The notes under the pieces are model-generated. The model saw nothing but the letters and a program-made list of their open reading frames with translations. It was not told where the DNA came from and made no database searches. A DNA stretch of 64,000 nt from Bacteroidota bacterium. GTDB taxonomy: Bacteria > Bacteroidota > JABWAT01. Positions 9,771 through 19,476 of the stretch are shown piece after piece (the stretch's first letter is position 1; each line of letters opens with the position of its first letter). The DNA lies in NCBI GenBank assembly GCA_023151185.1, contig JAKLJL010000009.1, positions 62,001 through 126,000 on the forward strand, read 5' to 3'. The position numbers and the translations under genes were made by a program.

Positions 9771-10832
9771 TTATTTCAGTATGAGCGGCATTACGTCTTC
9801 TTCAAACGTTTGCTGGATTTTCCGGACTTTGATCTGGGCTGATTCAACAGACGGCCGGTTGCTGAAAATTGCCTCGCTGAAGGTTCCCGGAATTGCCCCG
9901 ATCGCCTCTATGGCGTCGGCAATTTCTGTCCTGATCCTGCTATCCAGTGTTGGATTCTTCGTTGAAATGACCTGAGATAACCCTGTACCTGAAAAGGAAT
10001 TATACTGTCCCAGATAAAGATTCCGGATGCTCCGGATGTTGTCCTGAAAGTCAGTTTTTGAATTGTCGCTGAATCTGGATTCTTCGAGTAATATGTCGGA
10101 TTGACTGAATGGATCATTGATTTTTCCGTTGGCAACTTCATCTGCGATGACGATTATTCCGTTGGTGATTTCCTGAAGGGCAGATTTTTGAGAACTGTAA
10201 ATGGACTCCGGTGAACCTGCCTTCATCAGGTGGTTTTGGAAATTCTCTCCGGATGGATGCCAGGACGCAAACAGTTTCTCGGTTTCTCCCTTCAGGCTTT
10301 GAGCTGCAGCAATCAGATACTCCAGTTCACGGGGAGTAAATCCGGAGGCTTTTTTATCGGCATTGTCCCCGAAAAGCAGGTATTCGATCGTATGAAAGCC
10401 CTTCAGCGTGTTTTCCAAACCGTCGATCCTGTCTTTGGTAAGTGGCTCTGTCTGAGCCAGAACCGACTCCAGATCCTGCTTATTCAACGGCCATGAATCA
10501 ATGGCAGGGTCAATCCCTTTGGTGTCAACAGGTCCAAAAAGAAACCCTTCAGCCTGCTCCCAGGGTTTTCTGGCTGCTTTCCAGGCTTGCTGTGCGGTAA
10601 GCAGGTTTGCTTCATCAGGTAAGTTCTTTAAAACAGTCACAGCCTGAAGCAGATCGCCCGCCCGGGCATCCAGATCCTGGTAGGTCGGGGTAATAATGCC
10701 CGTAGCCAGATCAGTCAGCACTTGTGTTGCATCAGCCGGGGCTGTGTCTTCAGGATCCGTGGCAGAATCAGAACAGCCCGTTCCTGCTATTGCCGTGAGA
10801 ATCAGAAATCCAAAAAAAAGATAGGTTTTCAT
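9771..10832 (-). CDS. Imelysin-family (M75/IrpA-like) lipoprotein
   Basis: 353 aa. Lipobox AGTGC with Cys20. The all-helical imelysin domain covers about 40-350. The diagnostic GxHxxE motif is G145-F-H147-T-I-E150, followed by YLLFG and later LEYLIAAAQSL. Imelysin proteins are periplasmic or surface lipoproteins linked to iron uptake; the old peptidase label is doubtful because most members have no shown protease activity. It sits between an outer-membrane porin and a di-heme lipoprotein on the same strand with very short gaps, so the three products probably act together at the cell envelope. An AAAGGA ribosome site precedes ATG 10832. Confidence 0.9.
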   Translation of the reverse strand: MKTYLFFGFLILTAIAGTGCSDSATDPEDTAPADATQVLTDLATGIITPTYQDLDARAGDLLQAVTVLKNLPDEANLLTAQQAWKAARKPWEQAEGFLFGPVDTKGIDPAIDSWPLNKQDLESVLAQTEPLTKDRIDGLENTLKGFHTIEYLLFGDNADKKASGFTPRELEYLIAAAQSLKGETEKLFASWHPSGENFQNHLMKAGSPESIYSSQKSALQEITNGIIVIADEVANGKINDPFSQSDILLEESRFSDNSKTDFQDNIRSIRNLYLGQYNSFSGTGLSQVISTKNPTLDSRIRTEIADAIEAIGAIPGTFSEAIFSNRPSVESAQIKVRKIQQTFEEDVMPLILK

Positions 10833-10846
10833 GTTTGTCCTTTTAG

Positions 10847-12070
10847 TTATTCAAATTCAAATCCGAGCCCCAGAGAAACGGTTTTCTCCCGGTTCAGGGA
10901 ACTCAAGCCCAGGGTCCGGTCAGAATATTGGGCTTTAAGTGAAATTCCGGGTAAATAGAGATAGTGAACTCCGGCCGTGTGGGTTGTTCGTTCAAAACGG
11001 GGGTTATCCGAAACGATCCCGGTTACCTCATACATCGAATCGTAAAACTCAGTTTTCCCGAACAGAAAAAGCTGATGAGCCTCTGTCCGGGAAAATAAGG
11101 GCAGAAGGTTATAACCTGCCTCGGCTGACCAGGAAAGGGCAGCACTGGCAACCGGTGTCCGTTTCACATTCAGATTGTTTGACAGGTTTTTATTGGCCTT
11201 TGTTACCAGATCGGCATGACTCAGGGTCCCGTAGAGAACCATTCCCCTGAAAATCCAGTTTTCCCATTCCTGAGAGGTATGGAATTCCGTCAGAGTAACA
11301 ACGGCATCTGTCTTCAGGTCTGGCTTGGGACGGTTTCCGGTTGTATTTCCCCTGTAAACCGAAATGCCGGTGACCGATTCGCCGGTTAACAGGGCATCCA
11401 GCCGGAGGAAAAAAGCCGGATTTTCTGCAGTGACCGTTTCAAACCGTTTCTGGTAACCTCCCCGGATCCAGTTGGCCGATGAAAACCCCGTCCCGTCCAG
11501 GCCGGTGACGATCATTCCGGTATAGGACAGAAATCCATACCGGCCCGAAATCCCGACGCCGCCTTCATACCAGTTTACCGGAATCAATGCTGACTCCGAT
11601 TCTGACGGGGAAACTGTGAAGTATTCATGAGGTTCGTCGTGAGTGGAAGCCAGACCAACCGGAATTTTCATCCACCCGGCAGTCAGAATCAGTTCCGGAG
11701 AAAACCAGTACCGGATGTTGAGCTGCTCCAGAACGACTTCGCCGCCTTTTTCAATTTCCTGCTCGAATTCTCCGAATTCCTCAAGTTTATCAAACTCCAT
11801 CGTGGACCCTGTCCCGCCATGTTCAAATTCGATTTCCGCAAGAACCGACAAATTTTCAGTCAGTTGCCAGCCTGGATAAAGGACCAGTTTCTCCAAATCG
11901 GCCTGATCCCGTTTTTCTGAATCAGTTTGCCAGTCAAAAGAAGAATAGGTCACCGTTCCATACCCCTTCAGGGTCATGTGCTTCAGCCAGTCTGGTAAAC
12001 CACCGGATTGTGCAGAACCTGCAGATACGTGGGAAATGAGAATCAGTACGGTAAAAATGGAGTGTTTCAT
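10847..12070 (-). CDS. Outer-membrane beta-barrel porin (first gene of imelysin operon)
   Basis: 407 aa. Signal peptide at 1-20 (ending GSAQS). The rest is alternating hydrophobic/aromatic strands with charged loops, such as LKGYGTVTYSSFDW and ILTAGWMKIPVG, and it ends LGLGFEFE, as expected for an outer-membrane beta barrel. The N-terminal part resembles phosphate-selective porin (OprP/OprO-like) families that show up with GWMKIPVG-type motifs; the substrate is not readable. As first gene of the imelysin/di-heme operon it may pass iron complexes or another metal. The upstream 150 bp is very AT-rich and contains a possible promoter element. Confidence 0.75.
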   Translation of the reverse strand: MKHSIFTVLILISHVSAGSAQSGGLPDWLKHMTLKGYGTVTYSSFDWQTDSEKRDQADLEKLVLYPGWQLTENLSVLAEIEFEHGGTGSTMEFDKLEEFGEFEQEIEKGGEVVLEQLNIRYWFSPELILTAGWMKIPVGLASTHDEPHEYFTVSPSESESALIPVNWYEGGVGISGRYGFLSYTGMIVTGLDGTGFSSANWIRGGYQKRFETVTAENPAFFLRLDALLTGESVTGISVYRGNTTGNRPKPDLKTDAVVTLTEFHTSQEWENWIFRGMVLYGTLSHADLVTKANKNLSNNLNVKRTPVASAALSWSAEAGYNLLPLFSRTEAHQLFLFGKTEFYDSMYEVTGIVSDNPRFERTTHTAGVHYLYLPGISLKAQYSDRTLGLSSLNREKTVSLGLGFEFE

Positions 12071-12092
12071 GTGGCCTTGTTTTAATTTAAAT

Positions 12093-12100
12093 CAAATATA
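12093..12100 (-). promoter_or_regulatory. Possible Bacteroidota-type -7 element of the imelysin operon
   Basis: Minus-strand TATATTTG matches the TAnnTTTG -7 consensus of Bacteroidota, 23 bp before the porin ATG. No well-spaced TTTG -33 element is seen, so this is tentative. Confidence 0.3.
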
Positions 12101-12231
12101 AATAACAAAGAAAATTAAATCAATTAATATAGAATAAATCTAAATAACGTTACACGATAAGTGATTTCCCCTTTCCGGGTGATGCCTGCCTGGATCAGTG
12201 ACGCTTATTTTTGGAAATTTGAGGAGGACGC

Positions 12232-14346
12232 ATGCGGAAGTTGACCCTGATTACCGGATTGTTGATGGCGATGCAAACAGGATTTGCCCAATGGACCCAG
12301 GTTGAAGGACCACCGGTTGGGAAAGTTGAAGTTATAACTGAACTGAATGACGGACTTTATGCAGCGGGAAACGGTTTTCTGTTCAAATCAGATTTCACTG
12401 GGAGCAGTTGGGTAAATATTACGGGGGAAATTCCTGCTTACACCGGCGTTCGGAAGGTGATCAGGTACAACGGCCTCCTGTTTGCGGCAACAAACCGGGG
12501 AATTTACAGGCAGGATGAGGCCGGTCATTGGCAGGAAATCAGCACAGGATTACCTAAAAGCGGGTTTTATTCAACCGGGGCAACCGGGATTTTCCAGTCA
12601 GGGGATAGTTTGTACAGTATTACCAATCAGGGTATTTTTCACTGGAATCCATCCGGCAGTAAGTGGACTACCAAAAGCACCTCCCTTTTTGCACGGAAAA
12701 CTTCCAAGTATATCTATGATGGACTGATCCTTAAGCAAAAAATCCTGCTTGCCATGGATTCGGTGATGGTTTCTGATGATTTAGGAGCAACCTGGTCGGC
12801 GGCAACCGGGTTCGAAAATGAAGTCCCTCAGGTTTTTGGATACAGCCGGGATACTTTATTTGCTGCAGGAAATAAGATGTACCGTTCGGTCGACGGCGGA
12901 TTGACCTGGACCAGTTTCAGTGACGGATTCCCGGGGATGGATAAACGGTTTGTGGCCGTTGAAAATGGCCGGCTCTTTTATTACCGGGACGGAAGTTTAT
13001 ATACCACAACCTCAGAAAGCGGAATCTGGACAAAGACAGATTCGGATATGCGGTTTATTGGTTCTCCGAGAACGATGTTTAAAACGGGTGGAAAGTTATT
13101 TGCCGGCTGGGATGTTTCTGGGTTATATGTCAGTGAAGATCAGGGAAAAACCTGGAAAAAATCGGGCAAAGGATTGCAGAATCTTGCTCCCAAAAGGCAC
13201 TTTGATCTGAATGGAAAAATCGTCCTCGAATACGGTGATTTCAATTATTATCTGTCTGGTGACCAGGGAAACAGTTGGGAATTAGTGCCAACACCAGGGT
13301 CTTTATCCGGAGACATCTTTAGTGCAAAAAGGGCATTCAAGGACTTGTTTTTCTGGCAGGATACACTGTTTGCCATTGCTTCCGGCGATTTGTATCAGTC
13401 TGTGAACTGGGGGCAGGACTGGAAGTATCTGAATGGAAATAATCTCTCATCGCTGGTTTGCACCGATTCTGCCTGGTTTGCAACTGGTGGAGACGGGCCG
13501 GAAGTTTCTTATAACCGGGGCAGAACCTGGACCGTAAGAAATACGGGTGTAGGGAATACAAACGGCTTTAAACTGATTGGCGTAAATGGGCTTTTGGTTG
13601 CGGGAACATCAAATGCGGGCGTTTATTTTTCCTCTGACGGTGGAAGAAACTGGGTCTGGGCAAATAAGGGTTTTAAGTTTCCGAATGGATCTTACCTGAG
13701 TTCAATTTGCTATTTTGACGGATATTTTTACATCTGCAACCAGGGTTCAGCCGGTGCCCCGGTTCTCAGATCCAAAGACCTGACCCAAAACTGGGAAGGA
13801 TTTTCATCAGGTCTGGGGACAAACAACAGTGGGAATCAGGTCTACGGGTCGGGAAATTCCTTGTTTTTTACCGGCTACAGTGATGGGTTTGCCTTTATCG
13901 GCGGGCCAAAAACAACCTGGGTAAAAGCAGGCGGTTCCATCCCGGGGACAACACGGCAACTGTCCTTTGTTCTTGGCCGGGAGGTTTGGATTGGGGTAGA
14001 AGGAACCGGCCTCTGGAAAATTGACGGCAGTCTCCTTGAGGATGTCAGGGTTTCTGTTGAGTCGAAGGAAGGCGTGCCCGCAATGCCGGTATTGGTTTCA
14101 GCTTACCCAAATCCGTTTAATCCTGAGGCTACAATCCGGATTGACTTACCTGCACCAGACCGGATTTCGGTTGCCATCTACTCACTTACCGGGCAACTGA
14201 TCAGAGCACTTGCACATCAGGAGGTCAAAGGCGCCGGAGTTCATCAGTTTCAATTTTCAGGTGATGGGTTTGCTTCCGGGGTTTATCTGTACCGGGTAAC
14301 CGGGGGTAAATTTCAGACAGGCGGAAAGCTGGTTTTGTTGAAATGA
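12232..14346 (+). CDS. Secreted Asp-box (BNR-like) propeller protein with sorting domain
   Basis: 704 aa. Signal peptide at 1-20 (ending GFAQW). About eight Asp-box repeats of the S-x-D-x-G-x-T-W type are spread over residues 50-560, for example SVDGGLTW at 219-226 and SEDQGKTW at 301-308, so the body is a beta-propeller like sialidases or YCF48/Vps10-type folds. No sialidase catalytic set (Arg triad, FRIP) was seen, so a glycosidase role is not supported. The C-terminus is a sorting domain (YPNPFNP, ending LVLLK). Inference: exported binding or scaffold protein. GAGGAGG ribosome site before ATG 12232. Confidence 0.82.
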   Translation: MRKLTLITGLLMAMQTGFAQWTQVEGPPVGKVEVITELNDGLYAAGNGFLFKSDFTGSSWVNITGEIPAYTGVRKVIRYNGLLFAATNRGIYRQDEAGHWQEISTGLPKSGFYSTGATGIFQSGDSLYSITNQGIFHWNPSGSKWTTKSTSLFARKTSKYIYDGLILKQKILLAMDSVMVSDDLGATWSAATGFENEVPQVFGYSRDTLFAAGNKMYRSVDGGLTWTSFSDGFPGMDKRFVAVENGRLFYYRDGSLYTTTSESGIWTKTDSDMRFIGSPRTMFKTGGKLFAGWDVSGLYVSEDQGKTWKKSGKGLQNLAPKRHFDLNGKIVLEYGDFNYYLSGDQGNSWELVPTPGSLSGDIFSAKRAFKDLFFWQDTLFAIASGDLYQSVNWGQDWKYLNGNNLSSLVCTDSAWFATGGDGPEVSYNRGRTWTVRNTGVGNTNGFKLIGVNGLLVAGTSNAGVYFSSDGGRNWVWANKGFKFPNGSYLSSICYFDGYFYICNQGSAGAPVLRSKDLTQNWEGFSSGLGTNNSGNQVYGSGNSLFFTGYSDGFAFIGGPKTTWVKAGGSIPGTTRQLSFVLGREVWIGVEGTGLWKIDGSLLEDVRVSVESKEGVPAMPVLVSAYPNPFNPEATIRIDLPAPDRISVAIYSLTGQLIRALAHQEVKGAGVHQFQFSGDGFASGVYLYRVTGGKFQTGGKLVLLK

Positions 14347-14365
14347 AATGCAGACCTTGAAGGGG

Positions 14366-14398
14366 TAAGCCGGACGGAGTTTTCCGCCCGGCTTTTTT
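14366..14398. terminator. Bidirectional terminator
   Basis: AGCCGGACGG / CCGCCCGGCT stem (one mismatch) followed by six T, between the convergent propeller gene and the 722-aa secreted protein gene. Confidence 0.75.
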
Positions 14399-14399
14399 A

Positions 14400-16568
14400 T
14401 TATTTTAAAACCGACATTCTGCCGGATTGAATCTGACCAGCCAGTTTCAGATGATAGAAATAGACTCCTGAAGCAAGATCACTGAAGTTCGCATCAAGGG
14501 TAGTATCTCCGGGTTTCACTTCAACCGAAAGGGTCCTGACGGTTTGTCCGAGCAGGTTAATGATCTGCAGGGAGGCGGTGCCTTCCAAACCGGTCCGGAT
14601 AAAAAACCGTGTAGACGGATTAAAAGGATTCGGGTAATTCGAAATGGTCAGGGACCCCGGCTGACTCCCACCTATTTCAACGCTGCCTGAAAAGGTGCAG
14701 GTACCGTCAAGGTCAATCTGTTTGAGACGGTAAACTCCATTGGTTTCTGAATTCTCAACCAGATACCGGTAAGAAGTTGTCCGGGTAGTGGTCCCGTTTC
14801 CCGCAACAAATCCAATCGTTTCCCATCCGGAAAGTTTTTTCTGGATTTCCCACCCGTAATTATTTTTTTCAGAAGCGGTAACCCATTTCAGTGTCACTGA
14901 AGACCCGGTACGTGTTGCGGTGAACGTAACAAGTTCTACCGGCAGGGTGATAGCAGAAACGTAATTTGACAAATTCAGCGGATTGTTCCAACTGGTCATG
15001 GTCAGATCATCCGGAACCGAATCGAATGAACTGTGTTCACCTGGGTTATTGCCTGAAATATAAAATTGAACGTCCCCGGAGAGGGCATTATTCAGCATGG
15101 CCTGGGTCACCCGGACTTCAACAAATGCCGTTGTAAATTTGGTCCAGACATCCTCAGTCAGTGCAGTTGCATGGTCGGTCCAGGCAGAACCGTTCCAGAC
15201 TTTCAGCGTAGCCCCTGTTCCGTTCTGAACAAGTGCAAAATCGGGTAACTGGGAGTGGGCATAAGTCGCTGCATCGTTTGCCGCCGAGACCGAACCGCCG
15301 GCATCTGAAACCGTGTTGATCAGAAAAACCCACTTCTGCCAGGAAGCATAATCGACTTCTGCGCCGAAGTAGACATACGTGTCGTCATGCGTAACGTAAA
15401 TCTTTTTGGCATTGACATCAAACCAACCTGCAATACCGTCAGCCGTTCCTGCAGGGGCCCCCCATTTTTCTTCCCCATCAAACAATCCGTCCATAATGAT
15501 CAGAGGTTCCGCAGCTGTGGACGCCGTCACCTGATTGGATAATGTTCCCTTATTTTCAGCCTGGTCCACACCTCTGATTTTAAAGGTGTATCCGGTTCCC
15601 CAGGAAAGTCCGGTCAGGGTTACGGTTGAAGTTGTTCTGGTTCCGAGAGAGGCATACGTGTTTTTATCGAATTTGGAATCCGTTTCAGTAACTGTGCCGG
15701 TTGTGCTGTAAAAAATTTCATACGTATCAAAATTATCCTCAGTGACCGGTGTCCAGGAAAGCGTGATTTTATTCAGATCGGGATCTGAGGATGCAGTCAA
15801 ATCGGAAACAGTCGACGGTGGGGTAACATCTGCGGCTGTTGCAGAAGTATAATTATAGTTGGTCCCGGCGTTATTGTTTACTTTCAGGGTCAGGATATCC
15901 ACATTGGCACCCCACGAACCTGAAGAAACCGGGGTAGTAAGTGCATAATAAGAGACAAGGGTCCCTTCTGTCTGAGCCGGAATGCTGACCGTTCCTGACG
16001 TCCCTGAAATGGTAACCGGCAGTGAATTGCTTGTACTCCAGTTGGTGGTGGAGTAACGGATGTAAACCAATTGATCAACCCCGGGGCTGCCACTGAGAGT
16101 TACAGTAATGGTAGGTGAGTCGGCAGGGGACGGGGAGACGATATCCCGTGTAACAGAAGATATGGTAACCGGGGCTGTAGCTGTTTCCAGAATGGCAAAC
16201 GGCTGGGTTGTATTTCCGACAACCGGGACTGTCGGGACGTTGAAGGTGTAAAATCTGCCGGTTACTGCACTGAACCGGCCGTCGGGTGACCCGCTTCCGC
16301 CTGCATTGGCAAAGGTGAGTGCTGTATTAACCGGGTTTGGATTGGTTGTCCATTTGTTGGACCAGTCAGATTTCCGGTAAATGTAACCAGCATTGGTTGT
16401 GGTTGCTGTAGCCTGAACTGTTGCAGAACTCAGTCCGGCGAATCCTTTTGCTGTTACGGCGGTTGGTGCCGGACCAACCCCATCAAAAAGCCACAGGTCA
16501 TAGGTCTGGGCCTGAGCACCTGTTAAACTTCCCAACAGGCAGATCAAGGAAAGTATCAGTGTTTTCAT
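14400..16568 (-). CDS. Secreted FN3 plus DOMON/CBM9-like protein with sorting domain (paralog B)
   Basis: 722 aa. Signal peptide at 1-20 (AQAQT). The N-terminal beta region (YDLWLFDGVGPAPT) occupies about 21-130, with another Ig-like region to 245. A fibronectin type III domain lies at about 248-350. A DOMON/CBM9-like domain begins at MDGLFDGEEKWG (359) and runs to about 545; such domains bind sugars or heme. A second Ig-like part follows, then the sorting domain (YPNPFNP, ending MSVLK). It is a tandem paralog of the gene just upstream at 16736-18901, with the same domain order and nearly the same length. No catalytic residues were recognised. Role inferred: surface carbohydrate binding. Confidence 0.8.
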   Translation of the reverse strand: MKTLILSLICLLGSLTGAQAQTYDLWLFDGVGPAPTAVTAKGFAGLSSATVQATATTTNAGYIYRKSDWSNKWTTNPNPVNTALTFANAGGSGSPDGRFSAVTGRFYTFNVPTVPVVGNTTQPFAILETATAPVTISSVTRDIVSPSPADSPTITVTLSGSPGVDQLVYIRYSTTNWSTSNSLPVTISGTSGTVSIPAQTEGTLVSYYALTTPVSSGSWGANVDILTLKVNNNAGTNYNYTSATAADVTPPSTVSDLTASSDPDLNKITLSWTPVTEDNFDTYEIFYSTTGTVTETDSKFDKNTYASLGTRTTSTVTLTGLSWGTGYTFKIRGVDQAENKGTLSNQVTASTAAEPLIIMDGLFDGEEKWGAPAGTADGIAGWFDVNAKKIYVTHDDTYVYFGAEVDYASWQKWVFLINTVSDAGGSVSAANDAATYAHSQLPDFALVQNGTGATLKVWNGSAWTDHATALTEDVWTKFTTAFVEVRVTQAMLNNALSGDVQFYISGNNPGEHSSFDSVPDDLTMTSWNNPLNLSNYVSAITLPVELVTFTATRTGSSVTLKWVTASEKNNYGWEIQKKLSGWETIGFVAGNGTTTRTTSYRYLVENSETNGVYRLKQIDLDGTCTFSGSVEIGGSQPGSLTISNYPNPFNPSTRFFIRTGLEGTASLQIINLLGQTVRTLSVEVKPGDTTLDANFSDLASGVYFYHLKLAGQIQSGRMSVLK

Positions 16569-16680
16569 TGTATCCTCTTCAAATTAAACCGTTCGGAGAC
16601 TAAACTTAAAATAACCAAAAAATGCAAAAGCTGACAGACTGTTACCATTAAAACCGCATTGGAAAACCCGATTTCCGGTT

Positions 16681-16717
16681 AAAAAAAAAGCCTGCCGGAA
16701 GGTAGTCCGGCAGGCTT
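16681..16717 (-). terminator. Strong terminator after paralog A
   Basis: On the minus strand, an AGCCTGCCGGA / TCCGGCAGGCT stem (11 bp) with a 6-nt loop is followed by about nine T. It separates the two paralogs, so each probably has its own promoter. Confidence 0.88.
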
Positions 16718-16735
16718 GCAAAAGGGCAGAAAAAC

Positions 16736-18901
16736 TTACTTCAGAATGCTCATCGTTCTGGTGAAGGATTTTCCGTCAAAGGTAACCCGGTAAACGTAAA
16801 TACCCGATGAAAGTCCGTCAGCACGGAAATGAAGCTGATTAAGTCCGGCCGTACCGGCTAACACAGAAGAAGCAACTTCCTGTCCCAGCATATTAAATAC
16901 CGAGAATTGAACCTGACCCGAGGACGGCAGGGTAAATTCAACGATGGTAGCCGGGTTAAACGGATTCGGATAGTTTCCGGAAACTTTAAATGAGGCTGCT
17001 TCTGTAGAACTGACTTCCACGACCTGACTGTAGGAAACCGATCCGTCGAGATCCTGTTGCATCAGGCGGTAAGAGGCTTTTCCGGTAGCTGCTTTATCAG
17101 TAAAGGAGTAGGATTTTGCTTCAGTTGTGGTTCCGTTTCCGGAAACAAAACCAATAGCTTTCCAGTCACTTCCTGAGAGTTTCTGAATTTCGAAACCGTA
17201 ATTGTTTTTCTCAGTAGCGGTAGTCCAGGTCAGAAGAACATCAGAACCGGTTACTTTTCCTGTAAAGGAGGCAAGTTCAACAGGAAGGGAAATTGCAGTA
17301 GCATAATTGACAAGGTCAGATTGAGCACCCGGATCTCCATCCCAGGCAGTTGAATTATCATCATCCGGGATACAATCGAAAGCGCCGTGACCGGCATTAT
17401 TCCCGACAACATAAAACTGCAGATCCCCTAAAAGTGCATCGTCAATCATGCCATGTGACAACCGGAATTCAATGAATGAAGCTCCTTCCTTATACCACCG
17501 GTTTTCAGTCAGGGTGGCATCATCATAGGACCAGGCACTGCCATTCCAGGCATTGAACTGAGCTGCAGCAGCAGAGTTTCCTTTTCTGACAGAAAAATCG
17601 GGAAGGTTTGTATGCCCATAAAATACATTCTGGCCCCAGCTGTCCTGACCGGCACCACCAGGTTTGGTGTTGAGGATAAACACCCAGCGCATCCAGGAAT
17701 CCATGGTTACTTCAGCACCGACATATAGATAGTTGTCATCGTAGGTAACGTATAGTTTTTTAGCATTCGCACCTGCCCATCCTGCTGCCAGGTCAGAAAC
17801 TGCGACCGGCGGGCCCCATCTTTCCTCACCGTCAAACACGCCATCCATGGTAATCAGAGGTTCCTGAATTGTCAGTGCATTGATCTCGTTCGAAAGAGTT
17901 CCGGCATTGGAGGAGGCGTCGACCCCACGAATCCTGAAAAAATACATCTCGTCATAATTCAGCCCGGTAATTGTTACCGTTGCAGTTGACTTGGAGCCCA
18001 ATGCAGAAATGTCATTTTTATCCAGTTTGGTGTCACTTGCGGATACTGAACCAGTCGTGTTGTAATAAATCTCGTAGGTATCAAAATTATCTTCAGTTAC
18101 AGGTGACCAGGTCAGGGTAATCTGATTCAGGTCGGCATCTGCAGTTGCAGTCAGGTCGGTCACAGTTGTAGGAGCTGTTTCATCCGGACCGGCACTTACC
18201 GTGTACGAATAGAACAAACCGCCGTTGGTGTTGGCTTTCAGGGTCAGGATGTCACGGTTTGCACCCCAGGAACCGGAGGTAACCGTAGAAGTCATAGCAT
18301 AGTAAGCCACAGTGGTACCCAGCACCTGCTCAGGGATATTGGTGTATCCGACATTTCCTTCCATTGCAACTGAAAGTGCTGTTGCACTTGCCCAGGCGTT
18401 TGTTGTATAAATTACATAAACGTGTTCATCAGAACCAGGCGAAGTACTGGTGGTAACCGTTATTTCCACCAGGTCGGTAGGAATCGGTGTCGGGTTGCTG
18501 CGGGTAACAGATGAAATTGTTACCGGGGCTGCATTGGTTTCCAGAACGGAATAGGGGTTGGTTAGATCATTTACCGGAACTGTGGGGACATTTATAGTAT
18601 AATACTTCCCGGAAGTAACGGGGATGGATCCATCTGCACCGCCTTTGTCTAAAACGCCGGCAGTGTTGAGAACTGCATCAACGGTATATTTTTCTGTCCA
18701 GTCGGTTTTTCTGTAAATCCAGCCGGCAGAACCCGTTGCGGTTGCCTGAATGGTGGCTGAACTTAAACTACCGACACTTTTTGCGGCTAAAGTAGTAGGG
18801 GCTGGTCCCAGACCGTTCCATAACCACAAATCATAAGATTGTGCACTTGCAAAGGAAGCCATTCCTGCAAGCAGAAACAGGGACAATAACCATCTTTTCA
18901 T
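16736..18901 (-). CDS. Secreted FN3 plus DOMON/CBM9-like protein with sorting domain (paralog A)
   Basis: 721 aa. Signal peptide at 1-20 (ASAQS). Mature start YDLWLWNGLGPAPT matches paralog B. FN3 domain at about 240-345 (DNFDTYEIYYNTTG), DOMON/CBM9-like domain starting MDGVFDGEERWGPP (352), then Ig-like segment and sorting domain (YPNPFNP, ending MSILK). The pair most likely arose by tandem duplication. The leaders share a GAAGAGGA ribosome site before the ATG. The sequence gives no enzyme motif. The most economical view is a cell-surface carbohydrate-binding protein. Confidence 0.8.
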   Translation of the reverse strand: MKRWLLSLFLLAGMASFASAQSYDLWLWNGLGPAPTTLAAKSVGSLSSATIQATATGSAGWIYRKTDWTEKYTVDAVLNTAGVLDKGGADGSIPVTSGKYYTINVPTVPVNDLTNPYSVLETNAAPVTISSVTRSNPTPIPTDLVEITVTTSTSPGSDEHVYVIYTTNAWASATALSVAMEGNVGYTNIPEQVLGTTVAYYAMTSTVTSGSWGANRDILTLKANTNGGLFYSYTVSAGPDETAPTTVTDLTATADADLNQITLTWSPVTEDNFDTYEIYYNTTGSVSASDTKLDKNDISALGSKSTATVTITGLNYDEMYFFRIRGVDASSNAGTLSNEINALTIQEPLITMDGVFDGEERWGPPVAVSDLAAGWAGANAKKLYVTYDDNYLYVGAEVTMDSWMRWVFILNTKPGGAGQDSWGQNVFYGHTNLPDFSVRKGNSAAAAQFNAWNGSAWSYDDATLTENRWYKEGASFIEFRLSHGMIDDALLGDLQFYVVGNNAGHGAFDCIPDDDNSTAWDGDPGAQSDLVNYATAISLPVELASFTGKVTGSDVLLTWTTATEKNNYGFEIQKLSGSDWKAIGFVSGNGTTTEAKSYSFTDKAATGKASYRLMQQDLDGSVSYSQVVEVSSTEAASFKVSGNYPNPFNPATIVEFTLPSSGQVQFSVFNMLGQEVASSVLAGTAGLNQLHFRADGLSSGIYVYRVTFDGKSFTRTMSILK

Positions 18902-19070
18902 TTTTTCCTCTTCGTTTGGTTGTTGGTTGGTAACAGAAGCGCTTTCAATGTCAAGAAACTGTCATATAAAGTCAATAGATCTGTTTAAGTAAATCCTTTT
19001 TTAATTTATTTCCAATCATTTTCCCGGTGGAATTGGAACCCCTTCTTCCCATAAATCCGTTCCGGAGTTG

Positions 19071-19106
19071 GGAAAGGCAGGTTCTGTTGTTTAATTTTGC
19101 CTTTCC
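19071..19106 (+). other. Inverted repeat in the yajC leader region
   Basis: GGAAAGGCA and TGCCTTTCC (9 bp arms, 18-nt AT-rich spacer) lie 41 bp before the yajC start. It could be an mRNA leader hairpin or the remnant of a terminator. Its function is not known. Confidence 0.35.
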
Positions 19107-19146
19107 GGAAAAATCCGGCCAAAATTGAATGTTAACCTGAGGATTT

Positions 19147-19476
19147 ATGTTGACTTATCTTCTTTTATTTGCACCTCCCGCACCCGGGCAAAGCACAACC
19201 GGAAGCCTGATTGCCAATCTGCTTCCTATCGTCCTGATTTTTGTGGTTTTCTACTTTTTCATGATCCGGCCCCAGAAAAAGAAACAGCAGGAACATGAAG
19301 CTCTGCTGAAAAGCCTTTCAAAAGGGGATAAAGTGGTAACCAACAGCGGTATCCATGGGGTTGTTGAGTCGGTAGAAGATTCAGCCGTTATCCTGAAACT
19401 GGCCGAAAACGTTCGGGTTAAATTTGAGAAAGCCGCCGTTTCTTCTGTCGTAAAAGGAACTGCCGAAAGTAAATAA
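19147..19476 (+). CDS. yajC: Preprotein translocase accessory subunit YajC
   Basis: 109 aa. One membrane segment (about 20-40, [16 protein letters not shown]) is followed by the hallmark [33 protein letters not shown]. YajC belongs to the SecDF-YajC complex that helps the Sec translocon. The length is typical. It is the first gene of a five-gene run in which the following genes overlap. The stop codon overlaps the ribBA start by one base. Confidence 0.95.
   Translation: MLTYLLLFAPPAPGQSTTGSLIANLLPIVLIFVVFYFFMIRPQKKKQQEHEALLKSLSKGDKVVTNSGIHGVVESVEDSAVILKLAENVRVKFEKAAVSSVVKGTAESK

Noticed and set aside
12071-12231. Fur box before the imelysin operon
   Set aside because: The region is AT-rich but no 19-bp inverted repeat close to the Fur consensus was found.
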